From NCBI GenBank assembly GCA_032717465.1, contig CM064667.1, forward strand, positions 912,374-976,373: a stretch of DNA of 64,000 bases, read 5' to 3'. The number at the start of each line of letters is the position of its first letter. Position 1 is the first letter of the stretch. Shown piece by piece: positions 36,561 through 48,282 of this stretch. A model generated the notes under the pieces. That model was not told where the DNA came from and ran no database searches. It saw only the letters and a list, made by a program, of their open reading frames with translations. A program made the position numbers and the translations under genes. The DNA is from Coenobita brevimanus (lineage: Eukaryota > Arthropoda > Malacostraca > Decapoda > Coenobitidae).

Positions 36561-36877
36561 TCTAAATCGGATTAAAATGATGTATGTTGACCTTGCCATG
36601 TGACCTTCACCTTTGGAGTGTCATTCTCTAACAGTAGGTCAATCCCTTGGCTGACCTTCAATCCTTCCACCAGGTTGGGTACAGATAAAATCAAAGCGGT
36701 CGTAGATATGTTATTCACTCGCAGACACAAACAAGTTAAACAAACACCATGGCCTGTGACTTTTACTGGATCTAAACCGCTGTACAGAATTTGTAAAGTT
36801 CAGGATAAGGCAGGTGTTAAAATATGCCTCACAGATGTGGTGTTGGTTTACACTGGAGGTAATTTGGCTATACCATT

Positions 36878-37080
36878 ATTACCCTTACTTGGCCTAAAAT
36901 TCCTATCTCTCCATCGTGAACACTAAGTTTTAGCAAGAGATTAAGACTAAAATGCTATGCGCGTCATGAAGAAGTATTATGGAAAGTATGTAGAGCCACA
37001 GTAATGCCTTATTCTCCCACTGAGCTACGTAAATTAAGCTGCAAAGTTACGAAAATCTAATCAGATTAAGATGAGATAAA
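36878..37080 (-). mobile_element. MITE-like TIR element, copy C
   Basis: On plus it begins near ACCCTTACTTGGCCTAAAAT and ends near AATCTAATCAGATTAAGATG. The internal GTAGAGCCACAGTAATGCC and CACTGAGCTACGTAAATTAAG are the complements of the family consensus. It is inverted relative to copy D, which lies only about 190 bases away. Confidence 0.65.
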
Positions 37081-37274
37081 AACAGCATAATCATTGGGTG
37101 TATTCAGTAGGATTAAGAGAAGGATTTATTGTTCGTGCAAGTAATTTTTACAACAAACTGCAGGATGATATGGTGGACGATCATTTCACAGTGTTAATAA
37201 TTAAAGAAGCATTTAGTCCTGATTTCCTTGTTAACCCCTTCCATGAAATGGCATTATTTTTTTTTTCATATAGT

Positions 37275-37479
37275 CCTTTCACCTTAACCTGGCCTAGAAT
37301 TTCGTCCTTTTGCAGCTTTTATCACGTAGCTTAGTAACAGAAAAATACAGTACTTCGGCTGTACATCCTTTCCACAGTACTTTTACGAAACTAGCATTAT
37401 ATTGCAGTGCTTATCGGTTGTTATAGCGAAGCATTCAAGATGGAGAGATGGCAATTTTAGGCCGAGTTTCAGTAAAAGG
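37275..37479 (+). mobile_element. MITE-like TIR element, copy D (best preserved)
   Basis: The left end CCTTTCACCTTAACCTGGCC and the inverse of the right end (CCTTTTACTGAAACTCGGCC) match at most positions over about 27 bases, so these are terminal inverted repeats. AGT precedes (37272-37274) and follows (37480-37482), a possible 3-bp target duplication. Length 205 bases, non-coding, so it would depend on a transposase elsewhere. Confidence 0.7.
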
Positions 37480-38425
37480 AGTTTTGTAAATGGTTTACAG
37501 GAGACCGTTTCCAAATTTCCGCTGTGAGAGACTTCCCTCGGTTAGGCTGGATGTACAAGTTTAGTGGTGCTAAGAGTAATCTAGAAAAAGGTGGCGTCGT
37601 AGTGAAGGGTTAAGCATGTAATAATTGACCATTGCCAATGTCTCTATTATCATTGCGGGATTTTCGTGGAGACGTCCCTAGCTGAAATGATAGAGAATCA
37701 CTTCTGGCTGCATTCTGTGATGGCCAACAGAATGATGACGTGCAATAATCATAGCCGTTCAATAAATTTTAAAAAATGGAGGCCAGCATACATCCACGTT
37801 CCTTAAGCTTAAGACTACAACATTAAAACCCATGTTGCCTTGGACTTAGAAGGCTCCTTTCCATATCTTCCTAAGAGTTGCATATTAATTTTCCTTCGTG
37901 ATATCCTGTTAATTGTTATTTATATGTTGTAATACTGACGTAGTTTGCATTACTTTTACTGTACAAGAAGGTATTGACATATGTGAGTGAACACTTAAGG
38001 AAGAGGTGCTGGGAAGCAACTTAAAGTAACGAAAGTACTGTACGAGGAGTTGTAGGTAATTACCTTTTTCTCTTTGTTAAGCACAAAATCTGTTGGTGAT
38101 AATGTTTTCCCAATTCCTGTCCCCTCCCTTCTGTCGACAGTTGGTTTCAGTGAGTTCATTTCATACCGGTTCTGTAAGAAGCAATGATCTACCTTTAAAG
38201 AATCGTGTAATTTCTTTTTTCTCTATAAGCATCCTGTGATTTTTGTAGCCTATCTTCATGCAGCTGAGGATTTCATAGGTTTATTCTATCCTAGCTTCAA
38301 AGGTGAAAATTATTTGCTCTTTTCCATTTTCTTCCTTATTGAGCGAGTTTGTCTCCACCTCAGGCAGAGCTGATCTTTTTGCCCTGCCACCCTGACCCTC
38401 TTTGCGGTGTTAAGTAATGACCACT

Positions 38426-38475
<50 letters not shown>

Positions 38476-38595
38476 GCTTTTTTTTTTCTTTATAAATGAT
38501 TCACCCCCACTTATGGTACTCTGACTCCCCCCCCCCACCGGAGCTTCGGGGAAAAAGATCCGGGTACGTTTGGCTGGTCGGAGGAGGGAGGTAAT
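37480..38595. other. Spacer with a (GT)n run
   Basis: (GT)n at 38431-38471. No gene or transposon motif found. Confidence 0.55.
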
Positions 38596-38599
38596 ATGC

Positions 38600-38799
38600 T
38601 GTATATATTCTGACGGTCTAAAATTGCCATCTCTTAGTCTTGGAACGCTCGGCTATATCAATAGAATAACATTAGAATCTACAGTAGTCATGAAGTGGTG
38701 TGGTGGAATGAATGTAGAGCCACAGCATTATCTTTCCTTGCCGCTGACTTACATGAAGTCAGCTGGAAAAGGACAAAACTTTGGGCCAGGTCAAAACGA
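38600..38799 (-). mobile_element. MITE-like TIR element, copy E
   Basis: On plus, GGTCTAAAATTGCCATCTCT starts it, GTAGAGCCACAGCATTATC lies in the middle, and TGGGCCAGGTCAAAACG ends it, matching the complement of copy D. Confidence 0.6.
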
Positions 38800-38841
38800 A
38801 AACGGTATAGTGAGTTGCAGGGAGTTAGACCCGCTGGAGAT

Positions 38842-39085
38842 AGCACGATACAGGGGTAAATGTTTGTAAAGGCCTTAATGGTCATGAAAAGAAATTGGCA
38901 TAATACTTTTAGAGATAGAACGGTACAAGTGTTACTGTAAACCACATAATGGTGTTGAAATGGGGCTGGTAGCTTACGTGTCTTGCCCACTTGAGTAACT
39001 CGGCACAGGTACAAAATTTTATGCTTGTAAAGACCAAAATAGTGTTAACAAGAGGATGGTCTTGTACATGTCTTGCTTTCCTGAA
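38842..39085 (+). repeat. Degenerate ~78-bp tandem repeat, three units
   Basis: Units near 38842, 38916 and 38996 share CGGTACAAG/CGGCACAGG, a TGTAAA segment, an AATGGTGTT-like segment and an ACGTGTCTTGCC / ACATGTCTTGCT end. They are strongly diverged. Confidence 0.4.
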
Positions 39086-39486
39086 TGTTGATTTAGAGAG
39101 GACAGTGACAATATTCACACTGGTAGCGAATTTGATGAGAAAGAAACTAAACGAAAGAAGTAGGATGATACTGGGGAAGCAGAATTGAGAGAAAGTGACA
39201 TTGAGAGAACAGGTGCTTCATTTAACAAGCAGGAGAGGACAGGTTAGTGCAGCATGACGAATCACTCTTGCCTTAATTTCTCGTTTCGTCTGCTTTTGGA
39301 AATACGGCCTGACGCCTGTGGGTAGTTGTGACTGAGCGGGAACTACAGTTACAGTGAGACAACATGCACTTGACAGGCAGGCGTGGGTAGGTGAGTTGTA
39401 GATGAAGGATCACTGATTCTCCCATTTTTACATTTCTTTTAATTGTGGAGTTGTGACGTGAATGGTTTGAGAGAGAGAGAGAGAGA

Positions 39487-39538
<52 letters not shown>

Positions 39539-41106
39539 ATGCTCGCTTGTGCGTGCTTGGTTCGTCTGTGTTTGTAAGAACCACCCAGCCTCGCCCCAGC
39601 ATCAAACCCACACCAAGTCACTTTGTATCACGCAACCCCTGTTCAGAAATTCACTTCATCCGTTGAAGAATGGAAGTAGAAGGTGGACTGATATTGAGAG
39701 AAGCAACAGGAGGAGGTTTCAGAAATAAACTAATTCCCCTCTGTAACACACCGAATACAAAATTGTCAGTGTCATGTAGCTTATTTCCTCATAAAGATAC
39801 ACAAGGTCCTTCATTGCGTGTGATGGGATTCAATGCTTAGGAGGAACCAGTGAAGTAGGTATTATAGTTATCCTTCACACACCAACACCACATAGTCAGT
39901 CGCTCTTGGGCCAACTATTCTTTACATTCTGCCGCCACTGTTGGCTTATATCTGCCTGACGAGAATTGCGAAGGCTTAATTTTATGAAGGAATCAAGGTA
40001 TGATCTGTGATCGATGAACTCTGTGACCGCTGTTCTTCTATTTTATTTTTTTTCCCTTTTAGTGTGTGTTTGTGGATCACACCCACACCATATATGATAA
40101 CGGGAAATAGTGGTGACATGGTAATTATGATTATATCTTTCTTTAGCTACGTCTAAGGTAACAAAAAGATGTCTATGCTTGTGTTGTTCTGGTACTTGAA
40201 TGTCGCTTCTGTCACCTTGTACTTGTCCTGTTTGTTTGTTTTTATGCCTTAGTCTTGGCATCCGTAATTTTCATAGTGATCATTACACTATAATATAGGT
40301 AATAATTATAAATCAGAATGGTAGATATGTCACAGCCACAGCAGTATAATAAACAGCGTACACTGGTTGTAATCCCAGGGTACGCTGTGTAATTTGATAA
40401 TTTCACGCGTTTTGTTTGTGTCGTGTCTGCGTTGGATGGCATAAAAAAAAAAAATCTTCCAGTGAAAGGTCATACAAGACTCACTCCTCCACTCAGCTTA
40501 CTTGGAGTTACGCAATGCAGGTTTAGAGGGGTGAAGAATGGTTGCCTTTTTGAGTGTAATTTAATCAAGTGGAAATCAGTTGAGTATGTAGAGGAAGGTG
40601 AACTTCAGTAGAACGGGCGAGTGTGCTTAAGAATTTTGGGCTACAGATACGACTTTTGCAATGATCAGAAGAAGGCTATAGAGAAAAGCCTATAACTGTG
40701 TACCATGCAGGGAAACTTAACGTAACAAACTACTTTAGTTCAAGGAATAAGCTCAGAAGAATACAAATATGACAGTCAAGAAAACTATAGTTATTGAAAT
40801 TACCAAGACGCAGAACTGAATGCAAAATATTCCCACCTTCCATTTACATAAGTTTTGTGTTTCCGAGTCTGCCATAATTAGTGCATGGCCTAGTACTGGT
40901 ATTAACCAGAAATATTGTTACTGATGCATCTGTGTGTGGGAACATGTGAAGATGATATAAATCTTTTCAGTTGATACTGCACTCCTTATGTCGTTGAACA
41001 TTGCGGATTTATGGCCCTAATTATAGGAATTTAGTACAGTACTGCCAAACAGTGTCTGTCTTCTGATTCTTGCATCACCTACGCCTCAATACGTTGTCCT
41101 ACTGGT
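39086..41106. other. Spacer, no gene seen
   Basis: Contains (GA)n then (GT)n at 39471-39537. Otherwise there is no coding or transposon motif; frames are short. Confidence 0.55.
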
Positions 41107-41220
41107 CAAGAGGTGGTGGCATCAAGTAGTTAGAGAGGTGGTCTGCTGGATAAAAGGACGCGAGTTCGACTCCCTCTCTATCAAGAATACATTACATGTT
41201 TCACCTGAACGAAATTTCTG
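41107..41220 (+). mobile_element. tRNA-derived SINE, copy 3
   Basis: GTCAAGAGGTGGTGGCATCA, then TAAAAGGACGCGAGTTCGAC, match the head of the SINE at 31905-32060. The body is short and worn. Confidence 0.5.
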
Positions 41221-41495
41221 AGACATAATTACGTTAAATTGGTCGTGTGTCTGTCATACCTTGAATTTTTTCTTGTTATTCTTTCCACAGTTTTGAAAAT
41301 TAGTGTCTTAAATCCGATGCAAATGACGTAGATGACACTGGTCTAGGGCCAAGTAATCAGTGTCAGTTGATAAAGACGGACGGAGGCGTAGATGTCAGAC
41401 AATGTGTGGACGGAGAAGGATCAGAAATAGGAGTAGCAGAAGTAGAATTAGGAGGAGGTGTGAAAGAGGACGTAGGTGCAGACGTTGACGGAGAC

Positions 41496-42626
41496 TCACA
41501 GGAAAGGGAATAAGAGGCAGGCGCAGCTGAAGACGCAGCTGCAGCCGAGACAGAAAGCCCCCGCCACCGTCGCCACCAGATTCCCGGATCCCTGTTCCTC
41601 CTGGGGGACCTCGGAGACGGAGGAGGGGGAGGAGAACCGAGGGGTGGGGAGAGGAGAGTAGACGGAGGGGGTAGGAGGGGTGGGAAGAGGAGAGTAGACG
41701 GAGGGGGTAGGAGGGGTGGGGGAGGGGGACGGAGGGAAGGGCGAGGGAGTGATCGTGGGCAGCACCGTTGCCCCCTCCACCTCGCCCTTCTTCTCCTTAC
41801 CCTTCTTCTCTCCCTTCTTCGTCTTACTCTTCCCCGTCCTCTTTTTATCCTTACTCTTCTTCTCCTCTCCTGCACAAAGGGAAGAAAGGAAGGGGGAAGG
41901 GGAAGGAGGGTAGGGAGAGGGGGAAGGACGGGAGGGGGAAGGGGAAGGAGAGAAGGGTGAGTGTGCAGTCGTGGGCGGCACCATTGCCTCCTCCACCTCG
42001 CCTTTCTTCTCCTTACCCTTCTTCTTTCCCTTCTTCTTCCTCTTCTTATCCTTACTCTTGTCCTCCTTTCCTTTCTCCTCCTCTCCTGCACAAGGGGAAG
42101 GAGGGAAGGGGGAAGGGGAAGGTAGGTGAGGGGAGGGGGAGGGTGAAGGAAGGGAGAGAGAGGGGGAGGGGGAAGGGAGGAAGGGTGAGGAGGCGATCAT
42201 GGTCTGCACCACTGCCCCTGCCTCCTCGCCCTTCTTACCCTTCTTCTTACGCCTCTTCTCCCTCTTCTTATCCTTACTCTTGTCCTCTCCTGCGCAGACC
42301 TTTTCCTCCTCGGGCACTCTCCTCCTCCTCCTCCTCCTCCTCCTCCTCCTCCTTTCTCTCTCCTCCCTCAAGAGTTTCTTTTCCTCCTCTATAACTTTCT
42401 TCTCCTCTTCGATAATGTTCCGTCTCTCCTCCAGCATCCGTTTTTGCTGAGCAATCTTCCTCTTCTTTTGCGGCACCCTCCTCTCCTCCTCTTCCAGTCT
42501 GTCCTCCTCCTTCATCAAAAACCACTCTTCCTCGACCAACCTCCTCTCCTTATCCAGAAGCCGCTGCTGCTCCTCCAGCATCCGCCTCTTCCTGGAGTGC
42601 CGCTTTCTAATGAAGAATATTTGCAT
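41496..42626 (-). CDS. Putative charged coiled-coil / KKx-SPSP repeat protein
   Basis: 376 codons on minus, no recognised family. Residues 1-110 are a dense Glu/Arg/Lys helix with heptad-like spacing (MLEEQQRLLDKERR, RRNIIEEEKK), ending in a run of twelve Arg. Then come three related blocks of about 70 residues, each opening CAGE, followed by a Lys-rich SKDKK segment and a SPSPSP-rich Pro segment. The last block contains an 11-residue duplication (TPSVYSPLPT). The C-terminus LVATVAGAFCLGC...LLFPF is hydrophobic and could be a membrane anchor. An overlapping frame (41363-42091) reads the same repeats in register +1, so the exact end is uncertain. Block conservation at protein level mildly favours a real gene, but repeat-driven low complexity is a serious alternative. 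Confidence 0.35.
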   Translation of the reverse strand: MQIFFIRKRHSRKRRMLEEQQRLLDKERRLVEEEWFLMKEEDRLEEEERRVPQKKRKIAQQKRMLEERRNIIEEEKKVIEEEKKLLREERERRRRRRRRRRRRVPEEEKVCAGEDKSKDKKREKRRKKKGKKGEEAGAVVQTMIASSPFLPSPSPSLSLPSPSPSPHLPSPSPFPPSPCAGEEEKGKEDKSKDKKRKKKGKKKGKEKKGEVEEAMVPPTTAHSPFSPSPSPSRPSPSPYPPSPSPFLSSLCAGEEKKSKDKKRTGKSKTKKGEKKGKEKKGEVEGATVLPTITPSPFPPSPSPTPPTPSVYSPLPTPPTPSVYSPLPTPRFSSPSSVSEVPQEEQGSGNLVATVAGAFCLGCSCVFSCACLLFPFL

Positions 42627-42734
42627 TTTTCGTTTTTTTATCTCTTCTTTTTATCTGATTTATCTTTATTAATCACCTTATGTAGGTAAGTACTAAGCAG
42701 GTCATGCCTTCCTGTCCATCCCCACAAAAATGAG

Positions 42735-43760
42735 ATGGTGAGCTTTAAGACGTGGAGACTAATAACCAAGGAGACTCATTTCTGTATCCCATGGGAGAAG
42801 TTGTATGCTGATGAGTTTGTGTTGATTGCAGAAAATGTAAGGAAGGCGGATCAAAGATTTAGGAAGTGGAGAGACGGAATGGGGCACAAGGGTTTGAAAC
42901 ACATATGGATAAAACAAAAGTGATGCTATCTCGGGCTGGTGGAGATACTGTCAAAATAGAGGGAATGTGGCCATGTGTGGTTTGACACCAGGGTTTGGGA
43001 AGTAACTCCATCTTGTGCAGTATTTGTGATAAGTGGGTGCTTAAGAGTTCTAGTGGTATTAGAGGTAGACTGCGAGATAATGCTGGTTTCGTTTGTGCGG
43101 TGTGTCGGAGAGAACATGTAGAGATCGTCAGGCTTGGAAAGAATGATGTTGCTGGTGAATCTTGCGTATGATTTTTTTTTTTTTTTTTGAACATGCTATG
43201 TGCTGGAGATGGGGTTGACATTAGCTCCGTAGCTAGGGTAAGGAGTGGTTGGAAGAAGTTAAGAGAGCTGTTGCCTCTCCTGACATTAAGAGGGCTCTCC
43301 CTCCGTGCTAAGGGATCCTTGTATGTGGCATGTGTTAGGAGTGTAATGCTGTACGGCAGCGAGGCCTGGGCAGTAAAGGAAGAGAATATTTGTTGGCTCA
43401 AAAGTACAAACATGCAGAAATGACAACGATTAGGTGGATGTGTAGTGCGACGTTGAATGCGAGGCCTGGGGGGGGCTAAGTTTTCGACTGCAGAGTTGAA
43501 AGGACGGATGGGACTGGAGTGTATTGGTGTTGTGATGAGGAGGAGCAGATTGAGATGGTTTGGACATATAGAGAGGATGGAGGATGACAGTTGGGTGCGG
43601 AAGGTGAGGAGTGTGAACGCTGGGGGTAGGGTTGCGAGAGGCAGACTGAAAAAGATCTGGGACGAGGTCATAGAAATGTGACATCAGGGATAAGGGACTG
43701 AATAGGGAGGCTGCCAGGGATTGAGCAGCGTGGAGAGCCCCCATTAGGTGACCAAGGCCG
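42735..43760 (+). mobile_element. Worn LINE 3' half (reverse-transcriptase end)
   Basis: In shifting frames: YADEFVLIAENVRKADQ (thumb after the catalytic box) near 42800-42850; LCSICDKWVLKSSSGIRG, a Cys-containing segment, near 43015-43070; LYVACVRSVMLYGSEAW at 43320-43370; and LRWFGHIERMEDDSWVRKV near 43545-43600. That order is the C-terminal half of a LINE RT different from the one at 17460. A T-run (43170-43185) and at least three frame breaks show it is dead. Confidence 0.75.
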
Positions 43761-43869
43761 ACGCATGCATGTTGGAGCCTTTATAAACGATACGATAACT
43801 AAGACTGATGGTGGTGGTGATGATGATGTCATTAACATATCATTACTCTAACGTAATTCCCTTGGTAAT

Positions 43870-44370
43870 AGGAAGGAAGGAAGGAAGGATGGACGAATGG
43901 TAGGGAAGCTGGTTGGTTGGTTGATTGGTAGGTAGGTAGGTGGGTGAGTTGGTACGTGCGTAAGGAAGAAGGTAGGTAGGCAGGAAGATAGGTAGGTGGG
44001 TGGGCGAGTGGGTACGTGGGTAAGGAAAAAGGTAGGTAGGCAGGTAGGTAGATATGTACGTAAGTAGGTAGATATCATTAACAACATAATTACCACAACA
44101 GTATATGGGGCGTTGATGTGTGATGACCCAATGGGGATATTATTGCTAGAGGTCATAGGTTATAATAAAGGTCAGACTAGTAATGGTGCCTCACTGGAGT
44201 GTAGGTAGGTAGGTAGGTAGGTGGGTAGGTAGGTAAACAGGTAGGTAGGTAGGCAAGTGGGTAGGTGGGTGGGTGGATGCATGGGTGGATGGGTAGGTGG
44301 ATGGGTGGGTAGTAGGTAGGTAGGTAGGTAGGTAGGTAGGTAGGTAGGTACATATGCATAAATAAGTAGA
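43870..44370 (+). repeat. GGTA / GGTAGGTGG tetranucleotide arrays
   Basis: Two blocks, 43870-44070 and 44200-44355, of GTAGGTAG with GTGGGTGG and AAGGAAGG variants. The spacer between has no gene. Minus frames give Pro/Thr/Tyr-rich peptides only. Confidence 0.85.
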
Positions 44371-44422
44371 TATATAATTTAATACTTGTGCAATCGCGTG
44401 CCCATTCTAATATTAATTATAC

Positions 44423-44425
<3 letters not shown>

Positions 44426-44499
<74 letters not shown>

Positions 44500-44659
44500 G
44501 TAGATCTAGGGACATACAAACACAGTGCCCCAGGATACACAACTGCTGCTCCATTTAAGGCAGGTTGTTTAGTTTTAATCATGAAATCTTAGGAAAAGCC
44601 AATAATCTGTTCTTTTAAGGGGAATGTTGTGCAGTACGTTCGGATGTAAGCTGCCTTGC

Positions 44660-44743
<84 letters not shown>

Positions 44744-44753
44744 GAGAGAGAAA
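44426..44753 (+). repeat. (CT)n, then (GT)n(GA)n microsatellites
   Basis: (CT)n at 44426-44494; (GT)n at 44662-44696 directly joined to (GA)n to 44752. The gap between them has no gene. Confidence 0.95.
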
Positions 44754-46427
44754 TTGCTGTGGTGAGGTGGTGGTAGGCTTGGGTACATGTTTAAAAAGCA
44801 ATATGTGTTAGGAAGGCAGGCAAATGTAAAGACAGGAAGTAACACGAACATACAGAAGTATACACACATAAATGGAACAGACAGAGGAGGTCAGATGAAG
44901 ACAGGCATATTGTGAGGATAGATTCAGTACTCGTATGCTGACAGTCGGCTCCACTCAAGCTCTGAAGTCTGATCTGGCCTCTTTGTGCTATTGTCATGTG
45001 TTGTTGGCCACATCGGGTACTAGTGTAAAGGCGACTCGTTACTGCTGGCTTTATTGACAATATGAGTGGCGTGACAGGGCCATTTGTACGTCACAGCCTG
45101 ACATAATCTCCGGCAAGTGTGGAGAGGGGGGATGTTTTGGTGTATTGTGTGACAAGAGCCCTTGGTGGTATCGTGGCAGGCTTACTGGCACACCATTATC
45201 ACAGTTACCACCACAGCTACACTACTTTGTTTCTGATAGTTCCACCATCATCACACAGAGTTCACTACCTAACCAATCTCTCCAGCACTACTGCCGCATC
45301 AGGCTCACCCCAGTGTTACTGTCACCACCACCAATAACACTTACATCAGAATCACTATCGCTAAACCAGTATTGTTGTATTCAGCTTAGGACACACCTGT
45401 GGTAGTGGCAGGGACAAGGGAAAGGAGTAGGGTAGCAGAGATGAACGGCGAAGGAGAGATGAGGAGGTGGGGAGAGAATGACAAGAGCGGCACAGTTGGT
45501 TGAGTCAGCCTGAGTTCTGCTTGTTTGCTGTTTGTCATGTTTGAGTCAGTCCCAGCAGGTTCAACGTGGCTCCCTGCTGATCTGGGACCCTCCTGCTGGT
45601 TGAGGCGGAGGTCGTGGAGGGTGAATGGGAGGAAGAAAGATGTGGGGAGGAGAGAAAGAATAGAAAGAATATGGCAAGAGCAGGTTGAGTAGGTAGGATT
45701 TGATAGAAGGAGGTGAAGTGATAAACGGACATTGTGAAGAAGGTTAATAGAGTATGCCCAAATAGTGAAAATTGTGCTTTATATTCAGGGGAATTCGTTC
45801 AATATGTGATTTTAATTTATATTTAAAATAATCTTGGTAGAAGGATAAAGAGGATATGGGGGAAAAAAGAGTCTCACGAGAGAACAGTGTGTTTGTGTGT
45901 GTGTGGGGGGGGGGGGGATTAGCAGTTGGTAGTGCAGCTGTTTACGGAGAGTTTATTAATGATTTCTTTTAATATGTACTGAAGAGAGGTGGGTGGTCCT
46001 GCCTGACTAAATAAAACCTTGGAATTTAACAGTTTACATTGCATATTCATAAGCACGCTCCCTTTACTGAATTCATTACCCAGTTTTCCTGTAGGTATAT
46101 TTACAGACAGAGTTAATTAACATTCTATGTATATTTTTCGGGAAGTTTTGTTACCTGCAGCATCAGTGCTTGTTGGTGAAATGGGTGGAGACCAAAAGAT
46201 AGCCAAAAATACTGAGAAACACAGAGTGACGGACGTTCACCGTTTGATTCATACGAGTTTGAGTAAAGGTGATATGGTAGAGCTGAAGGCCAGCAGAACA
46301 AATACAGAAGGATCACCGTACGGTTTGTAGATTTGGCCATGATAATTTTATTGGAAGGATGGAAAACATGGTCAGTCTTGTTTTGTAGAGAAAGCCTATT
46401 GCCTGTATTCTTAATATGGTACGGGCT

Positions 46428-46430
<3 letters not shown>
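44754..46430. other. Spacer, no gene seen
   Basis: No supported coding region or transposon motif. A run of G (45906-45918) follows a short (GT)n. Confidence 0.5.
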
Positions 46431-46431
<1 letters not shown>

Positions 46432-46490
<59 letters not shown>

Positions 46491-46739
46491 CGCTCGCTGG
46501 CTCAGTGGTAGCGTTCTCACTTGCCATCTGGCAGAAGGGAGTTCGCGCCTCGCTCAGGCTGCGAAAAGTTTCACTGACGAAGTGGGCGGTTACTGGCCCC
46601 CTTGAGCAAGGGGACGGGTGTGTGAGTGTGTCCAGGTCACAGCCCTGCCCTTAGATCGGACTATATGAGCTCTCAGCTCCCTTCCGGGAGGGTAAAAGCT
46701 GACGATCACGACCATCAATGATTCTTACCGACCCGGTGA

Positions 46740-46772
<33 letters not shown>
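46432..46772 (+). mobile_element. tRNA-Gly-like SINE between (AC)n tracts
   Basis: (AC)n at 46432-46490 and 46742-46772 flank a 250-base element. The head TGGCTCAGTGGTAGCGTTCT matches an A box, and GGGAGTTCGCGCCTCGC a B box; spacing and the GTGGTAGCGTTCTC word recall tRNA-Gly. A 180-base body ends GACCCGGTGAATT. B-box changes and the long body argue against a functional tRNA gene. The AC tract may be the SINE tail or its insertion target. Confidence 0.7.
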
Positions 46773-46775
<3 letters not shown>

Positions 46776-47795
46776 AAGGCTACGTATGTGCACGAGTAAC
46801 GTCAGTAATAGAGATCCTACGGGTGCTTTCATCTCGTTGTCGGTAATCGACAAAGTAAAAATTAATGTTTGCAGCAGATAATCACCTTTTATTATCCCCA
46901 CAAGATTTGTTCGAGTTCAATAAATTTCAGATTGATTTTGAGTTATGTTCTGTCTTGCCTCTTCTTTCCGGATTTGACTGGATAGTCTGGCTGGCTGGGT
47001 TAAGGAGCACGGGGAAGGGAGTTTGCTTTGCCACGTTGTACTTGGTCAGTGGCATTATTCACACTTTAGTCCATAATAACATGAACTACCTCTGATAGCC
47101 TAACAAAGCTGCTCTACATTATCCTTCTTTCTTATAGCATATTTCCTCTCTTCTCCTCTTACTAATTAAACCTACCGTCAAACCTCTCTCTCCTGTTTCC
47201 CTAAAGTCTGTGGACTGTTTTTCTTAATTCACCCCTCCCCCTCCTCACACTTGTCCATTGTACCGTGCTACCTGTCCAATCTACCTCCATCCCTCCCTTC
47301 CCTCCTCTCCCTGACCAACCTTCCTCTGTTCCTACCTCCTGCACCTCCTCCCGAACGGGGCAATCAACTGAGGCCTTGGGGAAGGTTGCAAACGGTAACC
47401 ATATACAGTCATATTGCCGGCTTGCCTTATTAGGTATCCACATCTCTTAGCTTGCTGGCGGCCACGTCTGCCCTAAGTAAGTTTTAATAACCCTTCTCTC
47501 TTCCTCGTTACTTTGTGAGATTGGCGTCACGGCTTATAATTACGGTGGGTGGGTGGGATTTGGAGGTCGTGGGTGGAGTTGGTGTGTGTATGGGGTTGAC
47601 AGAATGAGAGAAAGAGCTGGGTGGAATGTGGGTAGGTGTAAGTGATTTTAATGTGGATGTGAGTCGAGTTGGAAGGTCTCATGAGGAATTAGGTTATTGT
47701 TGCCACTATTCCTTGCTCTGATTACGAAATCAGCTGCTCTTCCTATCACAACTATGCTATTTACCTCTGTTCCTACCACTGTCTGTTTCCTACCA
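46773..47795. other. Spacer, no gene seen
   Basis: Short frames only. Pyrimidine-rich at 47110-47350. No transposon motif found. Confidence 0.5.
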
Positions 47796-47797
47796 CT

Positions 47798-48035
47798 TGG
47801 AGGAGGTGGAGTGTGACTGGGTGGGATGGCGAGGATGAAGCGGGAAGGAGTGTTTATTCTGCCTAATGGAGGCGGTGGTGGTGACTGGGTGGAGTGGCAA
47901 GGATGGAAGTGGAAGGAGGTCTGTTCTGTCTGATGGAGGCGGTGGTGGTGGTGGGTGGAGTGTTCCTGGGTGGAGTGGTGAGGATAGACAGGGAAGGAGT
48001 ATCATTTCTGCCTGACTGATGTGGTGGTGGATGAG
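47798..48035 (+). repeat. ~70-bp GGTGG-rich minisatellite, about 3.3 copies
   Basis: Units begin near 47798, 47865 and 47934 with GGAGGCGGTGGTG, continue GGGTGGAGTGG and AAGGAGT, and end TTCTGCCTGATG. Confidence 0.75.
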
Positions 48036-48124
48036 GGTCATGAGCTGAGCTGACACTAAAAGAAATATATGTTAAGCGATTGTGCCATACCAGATATTGA
48101 ATCTCTTGGGCTCCCAAGACTCAG

Positions 48125-48282
48125 CTTACTTGTTTTCAGCGCAAAGACGAAAGAACTGAAGGGTGAAAAACAGCAAGGGATTTGTCCTTTCACAGAAATG
48201 AAAAAAATGAACAAAAAAGAGCTAAATCAAGTTCCCTTCATTTCAAGATACCTGAACACATTGCGTTTGAACGACTGATTGT
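48125..48282 (-). mobile_element. 3'-end fragment of the I/Jockey-like LINE
   Basis: AGAGCTAAATCAAGTTCCCT, CATTTCAAGATACCTGAACA and TTGCGTTTGAACGACTG match the complement of the 3' end of the LINE at 48700-49905 (about 49750-49810). Only the 3' end is kept. Confidence 0.7.

Noticed and set aside
36600..36926. 108-codon ORF with a plausible start
   Set aside because: Its end overlaps the MITE-like copy C, and no domain is recognisable.
46491..46565. Functional tRNA-Gly gene
   Set aside because: The B box is altered and the tRNA-like head continues into a long SINE body.
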